This document shows, in pieces, positions 1-8,354 of a stretch of 64,000 nucleotides of DNA (position 1 is the first letter of the stretch; each line of letters opens with the position of its first letter). Below the pieces are notes generated by a model, which did not search any database, was not told the origin of the DNA, and saw only the letters and a list, made by a program, of their open reading frames with translations. Position numbers and translations under genes: made by a program. This DNA is from JAXLYX01 sp046351215 (lineage in GTDB: Bacteria; Myxococcota_A; Polyangia; Polyangiales; Houyiibacteriaceae), in NCBI GenBank assembly GCA_046351215.1, contig JAXLYX010000013.1, forward strand, positions 124,001 through 188,000. Reading direction: 5' to 3'.

Positions 1-2
1 AG

Positions 3-281
3 GCGCGCATCCCCGTGTCCGAGCCCGTCTCCGCCGCCTGCGAGATCCTGGGGCTCGAGCCGATCCACGTGGCGAACGAGGGACGGTTCGTCGCCTTCGT
101 GCCGGAGGCCGACGCGGAGGCCGCGCTCGCCACGTTGCGAGGCGTCCCGGGTCAGGAGCACGCGGTCGCGATCGGTCGCGTGACCTCGGGCCCCGCCGGG
201 CGCGTCACGCTGCGCTCCCGCATCGGCACGGAGCGCCTCGTCGTGCTCCCGTCGGGCGAGCAGCTTCCACGGATCTGCTGA
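3..281 (+). CDS. hypE: HypE C-terminus, hydrogenase maturation (partial)
   Basis: This is the 3' end of a gene that begins outside the window; the frame is open from base 3. HypE dehydrates a thiocarbamate on its own C-terminal cysteine to a thiocyanate, giving the cyanide ligand of the [NiFe]-hydrogenase active site together with HypF, HypC and HypD. The fragment matches the end of the HypE fold: AACEILGLEP, VANEGR, and the C-terminal GEQLPRIC in which the last cysteine is the modified residue and is intact. Other hyp genes are presumably to the left. No downstream gene on the same strand looks related, so it probably ends its operon. Confidence 0.9.
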   Translation, partial: ARIPVSEPVSAACEILGLEPIHVANEGRFVAFVPEADAEAALATLRGVPGQEHAVAIGRVTSGPAGRVTLRSRIGTERLVVLPSGEQLPRIC

Positions 282-391
282 ACGCGCCATCGGCTGTAGC
301 AAGGCCGGAGACGACAAAGGATGGACTCCGGACCCCACGCACGATCGGGTCGCCGGGCACGGGTGTATTCCGATGTGCTGGAGGCGCCCCC

Positions 392-1138
392 ATGAGCCAA
401 GAAGGTCCCAAGTACTCGATCCGCCCGTACAAGGCCTCGGATCGCGATTCCGTGCGCTCGATCTGCTACGAGACCGGCTACATGGGCGACTCCGTGGACT
501 TCTACTACGGCGACCGCGCGAGCTTCGCCGACATGTTCACGAGCTACTACACCGACCGCGAGCCCGAGCACGCGCTCGTCATCGCGCGCGAGAGCGACGA
601 TCGCTGCGTCGGCTACCTGCTCGGCTGCGTCGACTCGCGCAAGGCGGTCGACCCCGTGCGGATCGCGCTCAGGCACATCCTGCTCCGCGGCCTCCTCTTC
701 CGGCCGAGCACGGCGATGTTCTTCCTGCGCACGATCTGGGACGTGATCCGCGATCGCGGCGTGCACCGCACGCACGTCGACCTCGCGAAGTACCCCGCGC
801 ACACGCACATCGACCTCCTGCCGGAGGCGCGCGGAGGTCTCGGCGTGAAGATGTTCGTGCAGTTCCTCGAGCTCCTCCGCTCGAAGGGCATCGTCGGCGT
901 CCACGCCGAGATGATCGCGGAGAACCGTCCCGCGATGGCGATCGCGAAGCGCCTCGGGTACGTCGAGATCGGCGAGCGCTATCCGTTGCCGGGCCTCCGC
1001 AGCAAGGACGGCGGGAGGCTCCACGGGGTGATGATCGGGCTCGACCTCACGAAGCCGGCCAAGTACTCGAAGGATCTCGCCGGCAAGGCGGCCGCCAGGG
1101 AAGCCGCGAAGGCCGCGGAGCCCGCCTCGGCGGCCTGA
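392..1138 (+). CDS. GNAT-family N-acetyltransferase
   Basis: The protein has 248 residues. The N-terminus (YSIRPYKASDRDSVRSICYE) is a typical GNAT first strand and helix, and the C-terminal half carries the expected pattern of an acetyl-CoA-binding helix (around GGLGVKMFVQFLELLRSKG) followed by a strand and ENRPAMAIAKRLGYVEIGER, the usual end of the fold. The last 25 residues are an Ala/Lys/Glu-rich tail outside the fold. The middle contains an insertion of about 30 residues compared with minimal GNATs. The substrate cannot be read from the sequence. The gene stands alone between hypE and a TPR/lipoprotein pair. Confidence 0.8.
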   Translation: MSQEGPKYSIRPYKASDRDSVRSICYETGYMGDSVDFYYGDRASFADMFTSYYTDREPEHALVIARESDDRCVGYLLGCVDSRKAVDPVRIALRHILLRGLLFRPSTAMFFLRTIWDVIRDRGVHRTHVDLAKYPAHTHIDLLPEARGGLGVKMFVQFLELLRSKGIVGVHAEMIAENRPAMAIAKRLGYVEIGERYPLPGLRSKDGGRLHGVMIGLDLTKPAKYSKDLAGKAAAREAAKAAEPASAA

Positions 1139-1223
1139 GGGGTCCCGGCCTTTCCAGATCGACCTCCCGTGCCGTATCTCGTGACGTGGGTCTCGAGCTC
1201 GACCCGCAGGGAGATCGGCGAGC

Positions 1224-2030
1224 ATGGTCAGAGGCGGCGCGAAGACCCCGGGGTGGCTCGCCCCTGCGCTGGCCACCCTGCTCGCGGCGCTCCCGGCCCC
1301 CAGCCGGGCCGATGCCCCGCCGACCGACACGGCCGCCCAGCAGCACTTCGTCTCGGGCCAGGCCTATTACGATCGCGGCGAATACGCGGCCGCGTCGCGT
1401 GAATTCCAGCAGGCCTACGGCCTCAGCCATCGGCCCGAGCTGCTCTTCAACATCTACCTCGCCGAGGAGCGCCTCGGGAACTTCCGGTCGGCAGCCCAGA
1501 ACCTCGAACAATACCTGGCTCGGGTGCCGGACGCGCCGAACCGCGAGCTGCTCGAGGATCGGCTGACCAACCTGGAGCAGCGGGCCGCCGACGAGGAGGA
1601 GGCCGCCCGCGTCGCCGACGAGGCGCGCGCCGCCGCCGCCGCCCGCGCCGCCGAAGAGGCCCGCGCCGCCGCTGCTCGGGACGCCGCCGACCGCGGGCAC
1701 CACGTCCCCGTCTCCGCCCTGGCGAGCTGGGCGGTCGCAGGGGCGGGGCTCGTCTCGTTCACCGTGGCGGGCAGCCTGGCGCTGAGGAAGGACCGCGAGC
1801 TCTCCTCGACCTGTGGCTCGAGCTGCACCGATGCCCAGGTGGAGCCCCTCCATCGTCGCAACCTCGCAGCCGACCTCTCCCTCGGGGTCGCGCTCGCCGC
1901 CGGTGTGACGGGGGTCGTCCTCTACTTCGTGCAGCGCGATCGGGACGAGCCGCCGCACGTCTCCTTCTTCGTCTCGCCGACGGGCGCGGGCGTGGGCTAC
2001 GCGACGCGCTTCGCGGGAGGGGCACGATGA
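1224..2030 (+). CDS. Secreted TPR protein with C-terminal transmembrane hairpin
   Basis: The 268-residue protein has a signal peptide (about 1-30), two or three TPR-like helix pairs (about 37-110, with AYYDRGEYAAASREFQQAY and LLFNIYLAEERLG), an Ala/Glu-rich helix likely to form a coiled coil (about 112-155), then two hydrophobic segments (about 163-185 and 213-235) separated by a short loop containing CGSSC, and a tail ending in a beta-like stretch. Such TPR proteins are common in myxobacterial envelopes, probably as scaffolds. Its stop overlaps the start of the next lipoprotein gene by 4 bp (ATGA), so the two are translationally coupled. The specific role is unknown. Confidence 0.7.
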   Translation: MVRGGAKTPGWLAPALATLLAALPAPSRADAPPTDTAAQQHFVSGQAYYDRGEYAAASREFQQAYGLSHRPELLFNIYLAEERLGNFRSAAQNLEQYLARVPDAPNRELLEDRLTNLEQRAADEEEAARVADEARAAAAARAAEEARAAAARDAADRGHHVPVSALASWAVAGAGLVSFTVAGSLALRKDRELSSTCGSSCTDAQVEPLHRRNLAADLSLGVALAAGVTGVVLYFVQRDRDEPPHVSFFVSPTGAGVGYATRFAGGAR

Positions 2031-3433
2031 GAGCGCTCGCCCTCGCCGCACCGCTCCTCTTCGCCGGTTGCTCGCTCGTCCTCGATCCGAGCCGTCACCA
2101 AGGAGGCGACGGGGGCGCGGATCCCTGCGACGTCGACCGGGACGGCTTCCCGTCGATCAGCTGCCAGGGCGGGACCGATTGCGACGACCACGATGCCACG
2201 CGGTATCCCGGAGCTCCGGCGATCTGCGGCGACGGAGTCGCCAACGCATGCGCCGGCTCGTTCCCGTTCACGTCCTCCCAGCTCTTCGGGGGCCTCGGCG
2301 ATCTCGGGACGATCCCCGCGACGACCCTGCGCGACGGAGGGACGCTGGGCGAGGGAGTGGCCCTCGCGGCCGTCCGCGTCGGAGGCTCCGGCTACGGCAC
2401 GGCGGGCGTGTACACGCTCGACCTCCGCGGCGACACGGTACTCCATCCGCTCCGGATCGACGTGCCCCTCGACGCCCCGGCGACCGCCACGATCGGCACC
2501 CTCCTCGACTACGCGGGCACCGTCGACTACTCGATGACGAAGCCCGCCACGTCGGTCGATGCACGCGCGCGCTCGGCGGGGGTCTCCGGCAGGATCGGCG
2601 TGCAGTACGTCGACTCGGCCACCGGCCTCGTGCTCGCGGGCGTGATCGACACGGCCGGCGTGACGTCGTCGTTCGAAGCCTACGCCTCCCCGCTCCCCGT
2701 CCTCGACGAGCCGGGCGTGCAGGACGGGAGCTTCCTGACGCGCCAGCTGGACACCGGCAACGGCGAGGTCTTCGTCCGCAACTACGACGGCCCCGCGCTG
2801 CCTCCGTCCTACGTGACGGGCAACGTCCCGAGCGTGGGGGGCATCCGCCTCGTCACGACGACGAGCAGCTTCTTCGCGATGGCGAACGGCTCGGGAACCG
2901 TCTGGTTCGCCCAGGCGAGAGGCGCGACCACCGCGACGACCCGCTCCCTCCTCGGCCAGATGGGGAAGGTCGCCTGGGCCGCAGGGACCACGAATCACGT
3001 GCTCGGGTACCGCGTCGGCTCGAACGTCGTCTTCGAGCCCTACGGCTGCCCTGGGTCGGGGAGCGATGTCTGCTACACGAACACGGGCACCGTCGAGCCG
3101 GCTTCGGCCTCGGCTCCCGGAGGCGACGTCTTCGACGGTCTCGCGCTCTCGGACGGAACGTTCGCCTTCCTCTACAGCCGGGGCTTCGACGACGGCGTGG
3201 AGCTGGTGCTCCAGCTGGTCCAGAAGGAGTCGCTCGGGTTCGCCAGCGCGCCGTACGTCGTCGCGAGCCTCCGGGGAACCGCGGATCGATTCGTGGACGC
3301 GCGTATGGACATCGCCGTGGGCCCGAACGCCGACAGCCTCGCCATCGCCTACCTGGTCGCCATCCCGACCACGGCGCCCGGGCGCTCCGATCGGCTCGTG
3401 CTGACGGGTCTGCGCTCCTGCACGGCGTACTGA
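2027..3433 (+). CDS. Lipoprotein with MopE-like metal-binding motif
   Basis: The 468-residue protein starts with a lipoprotein signal (LLFAGC, Cys15), followed within 60 residues by an Asp/Cys-rich segment, CDVDRDGFPS then GGTDCDDHDATRYPGAP and CGDGVANAC. This is the pattern of the MopE-type putative metal-binding repeat (D-x-D-x-DG, DCDD, PGA, C-G/D-G) found in many surface proteins of myxobacteria. The rest is a long Gly/Ser/Thr-rich, probably all-beta region without recognisable catalytic residues. It is coupled to the upstream TPR gene by ATGA overlap, so the pair probably acts together at the outer membrane or surface. Function is otherwise unknown. Confidence 0.7.
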   Translation: MRALALAAPLLFAGCSLVLDPSRHQGGDGGADPCDVDRDGFPSISCQGGTDCDDHDATRYPGAPAICGDGVANACAGSFPFTSSQLFGGLGDLGTIPATTLRDGGTLGEGVALAAVRVGGSGYGTAGVYTLDLRGDTVLHPLRIDVPLDAPATATIGTLLDYAGTVDYSMTKPATSVDARARSAGVSGRIGVQYVDSATGLVLAGVIDTAGVTSSFEAYASPLPVLDEPGVQDGSFLTRQLDTGNGEVFVRNYDGPALPPSYVTGNVPSVGGIRLVTTTSSFFAMANGSGTVWFAQARGATTATTRSLLGQMGKVAWAAGTTNHVLGYRVGSNVVFEPYGCPGSGSDVCYTNTGTVEPASASAPGGDVFDGLALSDGTFAFLYSRGFDDGVELVLQLVQKESLGFASAPYVVASLRGTADRFVDARMDIAVGPNADSLAIAYLVAIPTTAPGRSDRLVLTGLRSCTAY

Positions 3434-3596
3434 GGCTCGCGAGGGGCGCGCGCGGAATTCGTCGTCCCGCCGGGAACTCGATCCGCGGGACCTCGTCTCA
3501 TGGAGTGGACCCCCCGATCTCCTCCGGATGTTCATGCCCATCCCCGACGCCGGAGCCGGGGGAGTCCGTCTTTCCCCTTCTTCGACGAGGCTCCAC

Positions 3597-4547
3597 ATGA
3601 TCCGACGTACCCGAGGCTCCCGTCCGCTCCTCCCCTCGCCCGAGCTCGTGCCCGCATCTCCGCTCGCGGGACGGGTCGGCCGTCGTTCGTTCGTCGCCGG
3701 AGCGCTCTCCACGGTCGCGGGAGCCCTGGTGCTCGGAGCCTGCGACGACGGCTCGACCGTCGTCACGAGCGGCTCGGGTGACGGAGGCACGTCGTCCGGC
3801 TCCGACGCGAGCACGAGCTCGAGCAACGGCAGCGCCTCGGCCTGGGCCACCGGCGGCACGGCCGCGATGGTCGCGAAGGCGAGCTATCCCGATCCGTTCG
3901 CGAGCGCCACGGCGACGAGCTGCTCCCTGACCTGCCAGGCGACGATCGGCCCCTGCCACACGGGCTCGGCCCTGCGCAGCGACGTGAGCGACGGGAAGGA
4001 CGGGGTGCCCGTGCGCCTCGTGCTCCGCGTCCTCGATGCGAGCTGCGCTCCCGTCTCCGGCGCGTTCGTCGAGATCTGGCACACGGACTACCGGGGCATC
4101 TACTCGGGCAACATCAGCAACATGTGCAACACGGCCGCGGAAGACAAAGCCGCCTCGTTCATGCGCGGCTACCAGGTGACGGACGCGGACGGAGTCGTCG
4201 CCTTCGACACCTGCTTCCCCGGCTGGTACTCGAGCCGCCTCGTGCACATCCACTTCCGCGTCCAGAAGGGCGCGTACCAATCGGCGGACAACGCCTCGTC
4301 CTGGGTGATCTCGCAGCTCCTCTTCGCGGACTCCGTCGTTCAGGATCTCTTCACGAACGTCTCGGTCTACTCCGGGTACGGAATCCCCGACACGCTCCTC
4401 GCGCAGCACAAGGACACGGTCTTCGGCTCGACGAGCGACGTCTCTCCCTACGTCTGCGACGTGCAGCGCACGAGCGACGGCGCGATGCTCGCCTCGAAGA
4501 CGCTCGTCCTGCGCGAGTCGACGGCGACGTCGCTCTGCGGTGTCTGA
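3597..4547 (+). CDS. Tat-exported intradiol dioxygenase-like lipoprotein
   Basis: The ATG at 3597 is preceded by a GAGG ribosome-binding site, so the 316-residue start is preferred over an ATG 69 bases upstream. Residues 29-49 are a twin-arginine signal (GRRSFVAG) ending in a lipobox (VLGAC, Cys49), then a Ser/Gly/Thr-rich linker to about residue 85. The catalytic domain (about 95-310) shows the intradiol ring-cleavage pattern: FVEIWHTDYRGIYSG and FPGWYSSRLVHIHF, giving plausible non-haem Fe(III) ligands Tyr169, Tyr211, His217 and His219. Cytosolic relatives open catechols; surface-anchored versions have unknown substrates. Several extra cysteines suggest disulphides after export. The gene stands alone, convergent with a serine protease. 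Confidence 0.85.
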   Translation: MIRRTRGSRPLLPSPELVPASPLAGRVGRRSFVAGALSTVAGALVLGACDDGSTVVTSGSGDGGTSSGSDASTSSSNGSASAWATGGTAAMVAKASYPDPFASATATSCSLTCQATIGPCHTGSALRSDVSDGKDGVPVRLVLRVLDASCAPVSGAFVEIWHTDYRGIYSGNISNMCNTAAEDKAASFMRGYQVTDADGVVAFDTCFPGWYSSRLVHIHFRVQKGAYQSADNASSWVISQLLFADSVVQDLFTNVSVYSGYGIPDTLLAQHKDTVFGSTSDVSPYVCDVQRTSDGAMLASKTLVLRESTATSLCGV

Positions 4548-4586
4548 GGCGTGCGAGGGCCACGCGCTCGATCGGAGAGGCCTCAG
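4544..4586. terminator. Possible bidirectional terminator between convergent genes
   Basis: Arms CTGAGGC (4544-4550) and GCCTCAG (4580-4586) are perfect inverted repeats, and each contains the stop codon of one of the two convergent genes. An inner stem GCGTG/CACGC (4549-4553 with 4561-4565) competes with or extends it. There is no T-run, so intrinsic termination is uncertain. Confidence 0.35.
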
Positions 4587-5344
4587 CGGACGAGGCCGTC
4601 GAGGAACTCCCTCATCGCCGAGACGCGCGTGAGCACGGTCGCGGTCTCGGAGCAGGTGCTCCGATCGATCGCGAGGCTGACGACTCCGACGACGATCCGC
4701 TCGCCGTCGCGCTCGCGCGTCGCCGCCGAGCCCGAGTCGCCCGGACACACCCCGGCCTCGGGCGAGGCGGCGCACATGCGATTGCGCGCCATGCCCTCGA
4801 CGTCGCCCGAGAAGCAGTGGAAGGGCGAGAGGTACTCGAGCGAGGCCGTGCGGAGCGCGCGCGAACGGACGGTGCGACCGTTCCGCCGGACGAGGCCGAA
4901 ACCCTCGATGCGGATCCGAGTGCCTTGCTCGGACGGATCGTCGTTCGCGGTCGCGAGGCGCAGCGGTCTCCGATCCGTCACGTCCTCGGCGAGCACGAGC
5001 AAGGCGACGTCGTTCCCGTGCTCCGGGCGCTCGACGTCGAAGGCCGGATGCACGTGGGTCTCCGCGACCCGCACGGTGCGCGTCGCGCCGGCCGGGTTCC
5101 CGATGCGGACCGAGGTCACGCGCATGGAGCCGAGCGTGCTCGAACGGAGGCAGTGCGCCGCCGTGAGGACCGTGCGCGTTCCGACGAGCGAGCCGCTGCA
5201 CGAGCCGCTCGCACGTGCGGACCGCCAGTCGAAGCGCACGGCGGCCTCGCCCTCGCCCGCGGGGACCTCCTCGCCGCCGTAGAGCGCGTGCGCGACGGCT
5301 GCGGTGGAGAACAGGAGGAGCGCGACCCCCAGCGACGTACGCAC
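4583..5344 (-). CDS. Secreted trypsin-like (S1) serine protease
   Basis: The GTG at 5344 has a GGAGG ribosome-binding site six bases upstream and directly precedes a signal peptide (RTSLGVALLLFSTAAVAHA), so this start is chosen; the frame stays open upstream but is not protein-like. The 253-residue protein shows the chymotrypsin-fold triad: His in VLTAAHCL, Asp in HGNDVALLVL, Ser in CPGDSGSA. The start of the mature chain (ALYGGEEVPAG) resembles the activated N-terminus of S1 proteases, though position 1 is Leu rather than Ile, and no long propeptide is seen. Six or more cysteines suggest disulphides. Likely periplasmic or extracellular. Confidence 0.88.
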   Translation of the reverse strand: MRTSLGVALLLFSTAAVAHALYGGEEVPAGEGEAAVRFDWRSARASGSCSGSLVGTRTVLTAAHCLRSSTLGSMRVTSVRIGNPAGATRTVRVAETHVHPAFDVERPEHGNDVALLVLAEDVTDRRPLRLATANDDPSEQGTRIRIEGFGLVRRNGRTVRSRALRTASLEYLSPFHCFSGDVEGMARNRMCAASPEAGVCPGDSGSAATRERDGERIVVGVVSLAIDRSTCSETATVLTRVSAMREFLDGLVR

Positions 5345-5439
5345 GAGCGACCTCCGTGACGGCGAGAGGATCCATCGTACACCGGCGCGTCCGAAGGCGG
5401 GCCTTCCGACCGTGACCTCACCCATGCGACGCTGTCGCC

Positions 5440-6762
5440 ATGGGGAAGAAGAATCCAACGGTCGCCTCGCTCGAGGCGATCGCGAAGAAGCTCGCCAAGG
5501 CCAAGCCGAACAAGGCCTATCCGCTCCTCCACGAGGCGTTCTCGCTGTTCGCGGCCGCCGGAGACGTGCGGGGCGCGGGCACGATGATCCGCCTCGCCCA
5601 TCGTGCGGGCCTGCCCGAGCCGACGACGCCCGTCCACATCCTCGGTTGCGGCCCGATGGACGGCTTCTGCTCGGCCATGGGCCTCGGCGACCTGACGGGC
5701 GGCGCACCGTCCGCGAGGCATCTCGCGCCCGGCGCCGATCTCGAGACCCGGGCTCGCGCGACCGATCACCAGGTGCGCATCCGATGCACCGGCGACGCGT
5801 ACGGTCAGTTCCCGGCTCCGACCGCCGATCCTTCCGAGCTCGAAGGCCGCGAGCTCTGGCGGAGGGCCCAAGCGCTCGCGCGACCGGGCGACGACGGCTC
5901 CCCGTCGCCGACCGAGCCGGACGCGCTCCGGGCGCTCGCGAAGTACCTCGACGCCTGGGCCCGCGCGCCCGACTCGCGTGGCGCGGGCATGGGTCAGGAG
6001 CTCCTCCTCGGCATCGATCTCGCGCTCCGACACGGCGCAGGGGAATCCGCCGTTCGATGGGCCGATGCGCTCGGCTCCCAGATGCTCGATCTCCTCCTCG
6101 CCGACGCTCTCGCGCTCCGCACGACGTCCCGAGCGATCGGAGAAGGGCTCTTGCGCTCGCACGTGACGATCCCCGAAGCCGATGCGACGAGGATCACGGC
6201 CGCGATCGAAGCGGCCGTGGCGGGGCTCGCAGGCGGCACCGCGCCCGCCCCGGTCGAGCCGCTCCCCTGCGTCCGCCGCGTCGGCTGCGAGTACAGTCAG
6301 TTCCACCTCGTGCACGCGGGGGCATCGCCCGCGACCCCGTTCTTCGAGGACGCGCGCGAGAGCGCCCAGGGCATGTCGCTCAGGGCGGGCGCCGTCGGGA
6401 TCGCCACGCCGACCGACACGGCGGAATGCGAGGTGGAGATCTCGATCGGGGACGCGCGGACCCGCGCTCCGAAGGGGTCGGTGCAGTCCGTCGTCTTCCC
6501 CTTCGAGGTGCGCGGAGGGTTGCTCCTGCAATCGGTTTCGGGCGGCGGCGAGGACGAGGAGCGGACGATCCCGGTCCCCCCGGGCGTCTACGACGTGCGC
6601 GCGAGCTTCGTGCCGAAACGGGCGTCGAAGGCGGACGCCTCGGCCGGCCTCCGGGCCTTCCGGGTCGCGCTCGCCTTCCATCCGAGCGGCAGCCTCGACG
6701 CGCCGCGGTGCGAGAAGCTCCTCGAGGGAGAGGCGCCGGGCACGATCTTCCGGCCCGACTGA
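5440..6762 (+). CDS. Uncharacterised protein, 440 residues
   Basis: No family is recognised. The N-terminal third is helical and Lys/Ala-rich (residues 1-55), followed by a region with GCGPMDGFCSAMGLGDL, a central helical domain (about 150-275) and a C-terminal beta-rich half (about 285-440) containing VVFPFEVRGGLLLQSV and PVPPGVYDVRASF. The C-terminal part superficially resembles ComJ-type or other small beta-sandwich proteins, but the similarity is too weak to name it. No signal peptide or membrane segment, so it is probably cytoplasmic. It is divergent from the trypsin-like protease gene, with start codons about 95 bases apart. Confidence 0.65.
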   Translation: MGKKNPTVASLEAIAKKLAKAKPNKAYPLLHEAFSLFAAAGDVRGAGTMIRLAHRAGLPEPTTPVHILGCGPMDGFCSAMGLGDLTGGAPSARHLAPGADLETRARATDHQVRIRCTGDAYGQFPAPTADPSELEGRELWRRAQALARPGDDGSPSPTEPDALRALAKYLDAWARAPDSRGAGMGQELLLGIDLALRHGAGESAVRWADALGSQMLDLLLADALALRTTSRAIGEGLLRSHVTIPEADATRITAAIEAAVAGLAGGTAPAPVEPLPCVRRVGCEYSQFHLVHAGASPATPFFEDARESAQGMSLRAGAVGIATPTDTAECEVEISIGDARTRAPKGSVQSVVFPFEVRGGLLLQSVSGGGEDEERTIPVPPGVYDVRASFVPKRASKADASAGLRAFRVALAFHPSGSLDAPRCEKLLEGEAPGTIFRPD

Positions 6763-6767
6763 GAGTC

Positions 6768-7109
6768 TCAGACCTTCTTCACGAACTCGGACTTCAAGCC
6801 CATCGCGCCGACGCCGTCGATCTTGCAGTCGATGTCGTGATCACCGTCGGCGAGGCGGATGTTCTTCACCTTCGTGCCGACCTTCACGACGAGGGAGCTC
6901 CCCTTCACCTTGAGATCCTTGATCACGGTGACGCTGTCGCCGTCCTTGAGCTCGTTGCCGAAGGCGTCACGGACGACGCGCGCCTGCTCGGCGGCCTCGG
7001 CGGGAGCTTCCTTCGACCACTCGTGCGCGCACTCGGGGCAGACGAAATTGGGACCGTCTTCGTAGGTGTACTCGGACGCGCACTTCGGGCACTTCGGCAG
7101 GCTGCTCAT
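6768..7109 (-). CDS. YjdM/PhnA-family zinc-ribbon protein
   Basis: The 113-residue protein matches YjdM (formerly PhnA): an N-terminal zinc ribbon with CPKC and CPEC pairs (residues 7-27), a variable linker rich in Ala/Glu, then the conserved core VRDAFGNELKDGDSVTVIKDLKVKGSS and the end DCKIDGVGAMGLKSEFVKKV, typical of the family. Length is normal. Despite the old name, E. coli PhnA is not needed for phosphonate breakdown and the function is unresolved. The ATG at 7109 is the only start that gives the complete ribbon. No phn genes are near. Confidence 0.92.
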   Translation of the reverse strand: MSSLPKCPKCASEYTYEDGPNFVCPECAHEWSKEAPAEAAEQARVVRDAFGNELKDGDSVTVIKDLKVKGSSLVVKVGTKVKNIRLADGDHDIDCKIDGVGAMGLKSEFVKKV

Positions 7110-7199
7110 GCCGGACGTTAGCAGACCGCGACCTTCCCCGCCGATGGCCGGCGCCCGAATCCTCGGCCTTCGGTTATCCTCGGCCGTTCGGGAGGTTCC

Positions 7200-8027
7200 G
7201 TGCCGGCGAGCAAGGTCGAACGCGTGGCGAGCGGATGCCTCCTCGCCTTCTTCGCGATCTTCTGTGGAGGCATTTCCCTCTTCCTGCTCCTCGCCGCGTT
7301 CTTCGGCACGTCGGAGCGCGAGCGTCCCGTGATGATCGCGCTCCTCGTCCCGATGAGCCTCTTCATCCTCGTCGTGCCGATCGGCGTGCTCGCGCTCCAG
7401 CGCCTCGGCAACACGCGCGCGAACGTCGTCGCCTTCCTCGAGGGCATCGCGGAGCGCACGCGCGGCAAGGTCGAGCTGCCGAGCTTCCTCCTCCCCGCCG
7501 CGGCGGCGCGCGTCGACTGCGAGGTCGGCGGGAGGCCCGTGGAGATCCGGATCCTCCGCCAGACGCGTCGCGCGGGCTCGTACGTGATCGCGAAGGCGAT
7601 CGAGAGCGAGCACGCGAGGCTCGGCGCCCGCTACCTGCTCGCGACGGCGCGCGTGCACGCCCATCTCGCGAGGCCCATGCCTCTGCGTCTCGTGTTCGCG
7701 ACCCGCTCACGCCTCGGCGCGATGGGAGCGAGCCTCGTCGGCGTGACGGAGATCCTCACGGGCGACGCGGCCTTCGACGAGCGCTTCGTCCTCGTCACGA
7801 ACCAGCCCGAGGCGATCCGCGCGCGCATCCTCGGCGACGCCGGGTTCCGGCAGGGCCTCGTCGCGCTGGTGCAGCAGAATCCGCCCTACGCGACGAACGT
7901 GACGATCGACCCCAGCGGGCTCACGTGGCTCGGCATGTGGTCCGAAGACCTCGGGCCCGAGAAGGTCGCGTACGTGGTCGCGCAGCTCGGCGCGCTCGGC
8001 GAGCTCCTCGGGAACCGAGACGCCTGA
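7200..8027 (+). CDS. Membrane-anchored protein of unknown function
   Basis: The GTG start has a GGGAGG box six bases upstream. The first 65 residues hold two transmembrane helices (about 10-35 and 42-62) with a short charged loop, and the remaining 210 residues form a soluble, probably cytoplasmic domain with alternating strands and Arg-rich helices. Such two-helix anchors with a globular tail are frequent among uncharacterised myxobacterial proteins. No motif points to an activity. The gene is divergent from yjdM (91 bases apart) and convergent with the small Cys-rich protein gene that follows. Confidence 0.65.
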   Translation: MPASKVERVASGCLLAFFAIFCGGISLFLLLAAFFGTSERERPVMIALLVPMSLFILVVPIGVLALQRLGNTRANVVAFLEGIAERTRGKVELPSFLLPAAAARVDCEVGGRPVEIRILRQTRRAGSYVIAKAIESEHARLGARYLLATARVHAHLARPMPLRLVFATRSRLGAMGASLVGVTEILTGDAAFDERFVLVTNQPEAIRARILGDAGFRQGLVALVQQNPPYATNVTIDPSGLTWLGMWSEDLGPEKVAYVVAQLGALGELLGNRDA

Positions 8028-8061
8028 GCACGCCCGCTCGGGGGCGAGCCCGGGCCCATCC

Positions 8062-8241
8062 TCACTTGCGGAAGAGCGAGGAGAAGAAGCCGCCGCCGCC
8101 CTGGGGGGCGCTCTTCGCGGCTTCCTCGCGGCAACGGCAGCGCTCGGCCGGCGGTACGTCGCGGAGCACCTGCTCCACGTGGGCGCCGCATCCGGCGAAG
8201 GTCGGCTTTCCGCAGCTCCTACAGGTCACTCGCTGGCACAT
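8062..8241 (-). CDS. Small Cys-rich protein, 59 residues
   Basis: This short gene encodes MCQRVTCRSCGKPTFAGCG followed by an HVEQVL segment, PPAERCRCREE and a Gly/Phe tail ending SSLFRK. Six cysteines, in a CRSCGK pair, a CG and a CRC, suggest a zinc-binding mini-domain. I recognise the core (C-x-x-CGK-T-x-GCG-x-H-V-E-x-x-L-x-x-V-x-x-x-x-RC-x-C) as a widespread small bacterial family without known function. The frame is exactly 60 codons with a clean ATG and TGA. It is convergent with the preceding membrane-protein gene and separated from the next minus-strand gene by 113 bases. Confidence 0.8.
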   Translation of the reverse strand: MCQRVTCRSCGKPTFAGCGAHVEQVLRDVPPAERCRCREEAAKSAPQGGGGFFSSLFRK

Positions 8242-8354
8242 CGGGGTTCCCTCCAGGCGCCCACGGGGCGCGTCCTCCGTTCGAGCCGACCGGGCCCGAG
8301 AAGGATTCGCGGAGCCGCTCCGAGGCGGCTCTCAGTCCGCGTTCGGGGAGGGAC

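Noticed and set aside
152..1330. 392-codon minus-strand open frame across the GNAT gene
   Set aside because: Composition is that of an antisense shadow (Arg/Ala/Val/His-rich, no hydrophobic core); the plus-strand GNAT frame explains the region.
1600..1690. GCC/GCG-rich low-complexity tract as a possible DNA repeat
   Set aside because: It encodes the Ala/Glu-rich coiled coil of the TPR protein; codon bias explains it.
1997..3859. 620-codon minus-strand frame spanning the MopE-like lipoprotein gene
   Set aside because: No signal, domain or ribosome-binding site; it crosses the boundary of two real plus-strand genes.
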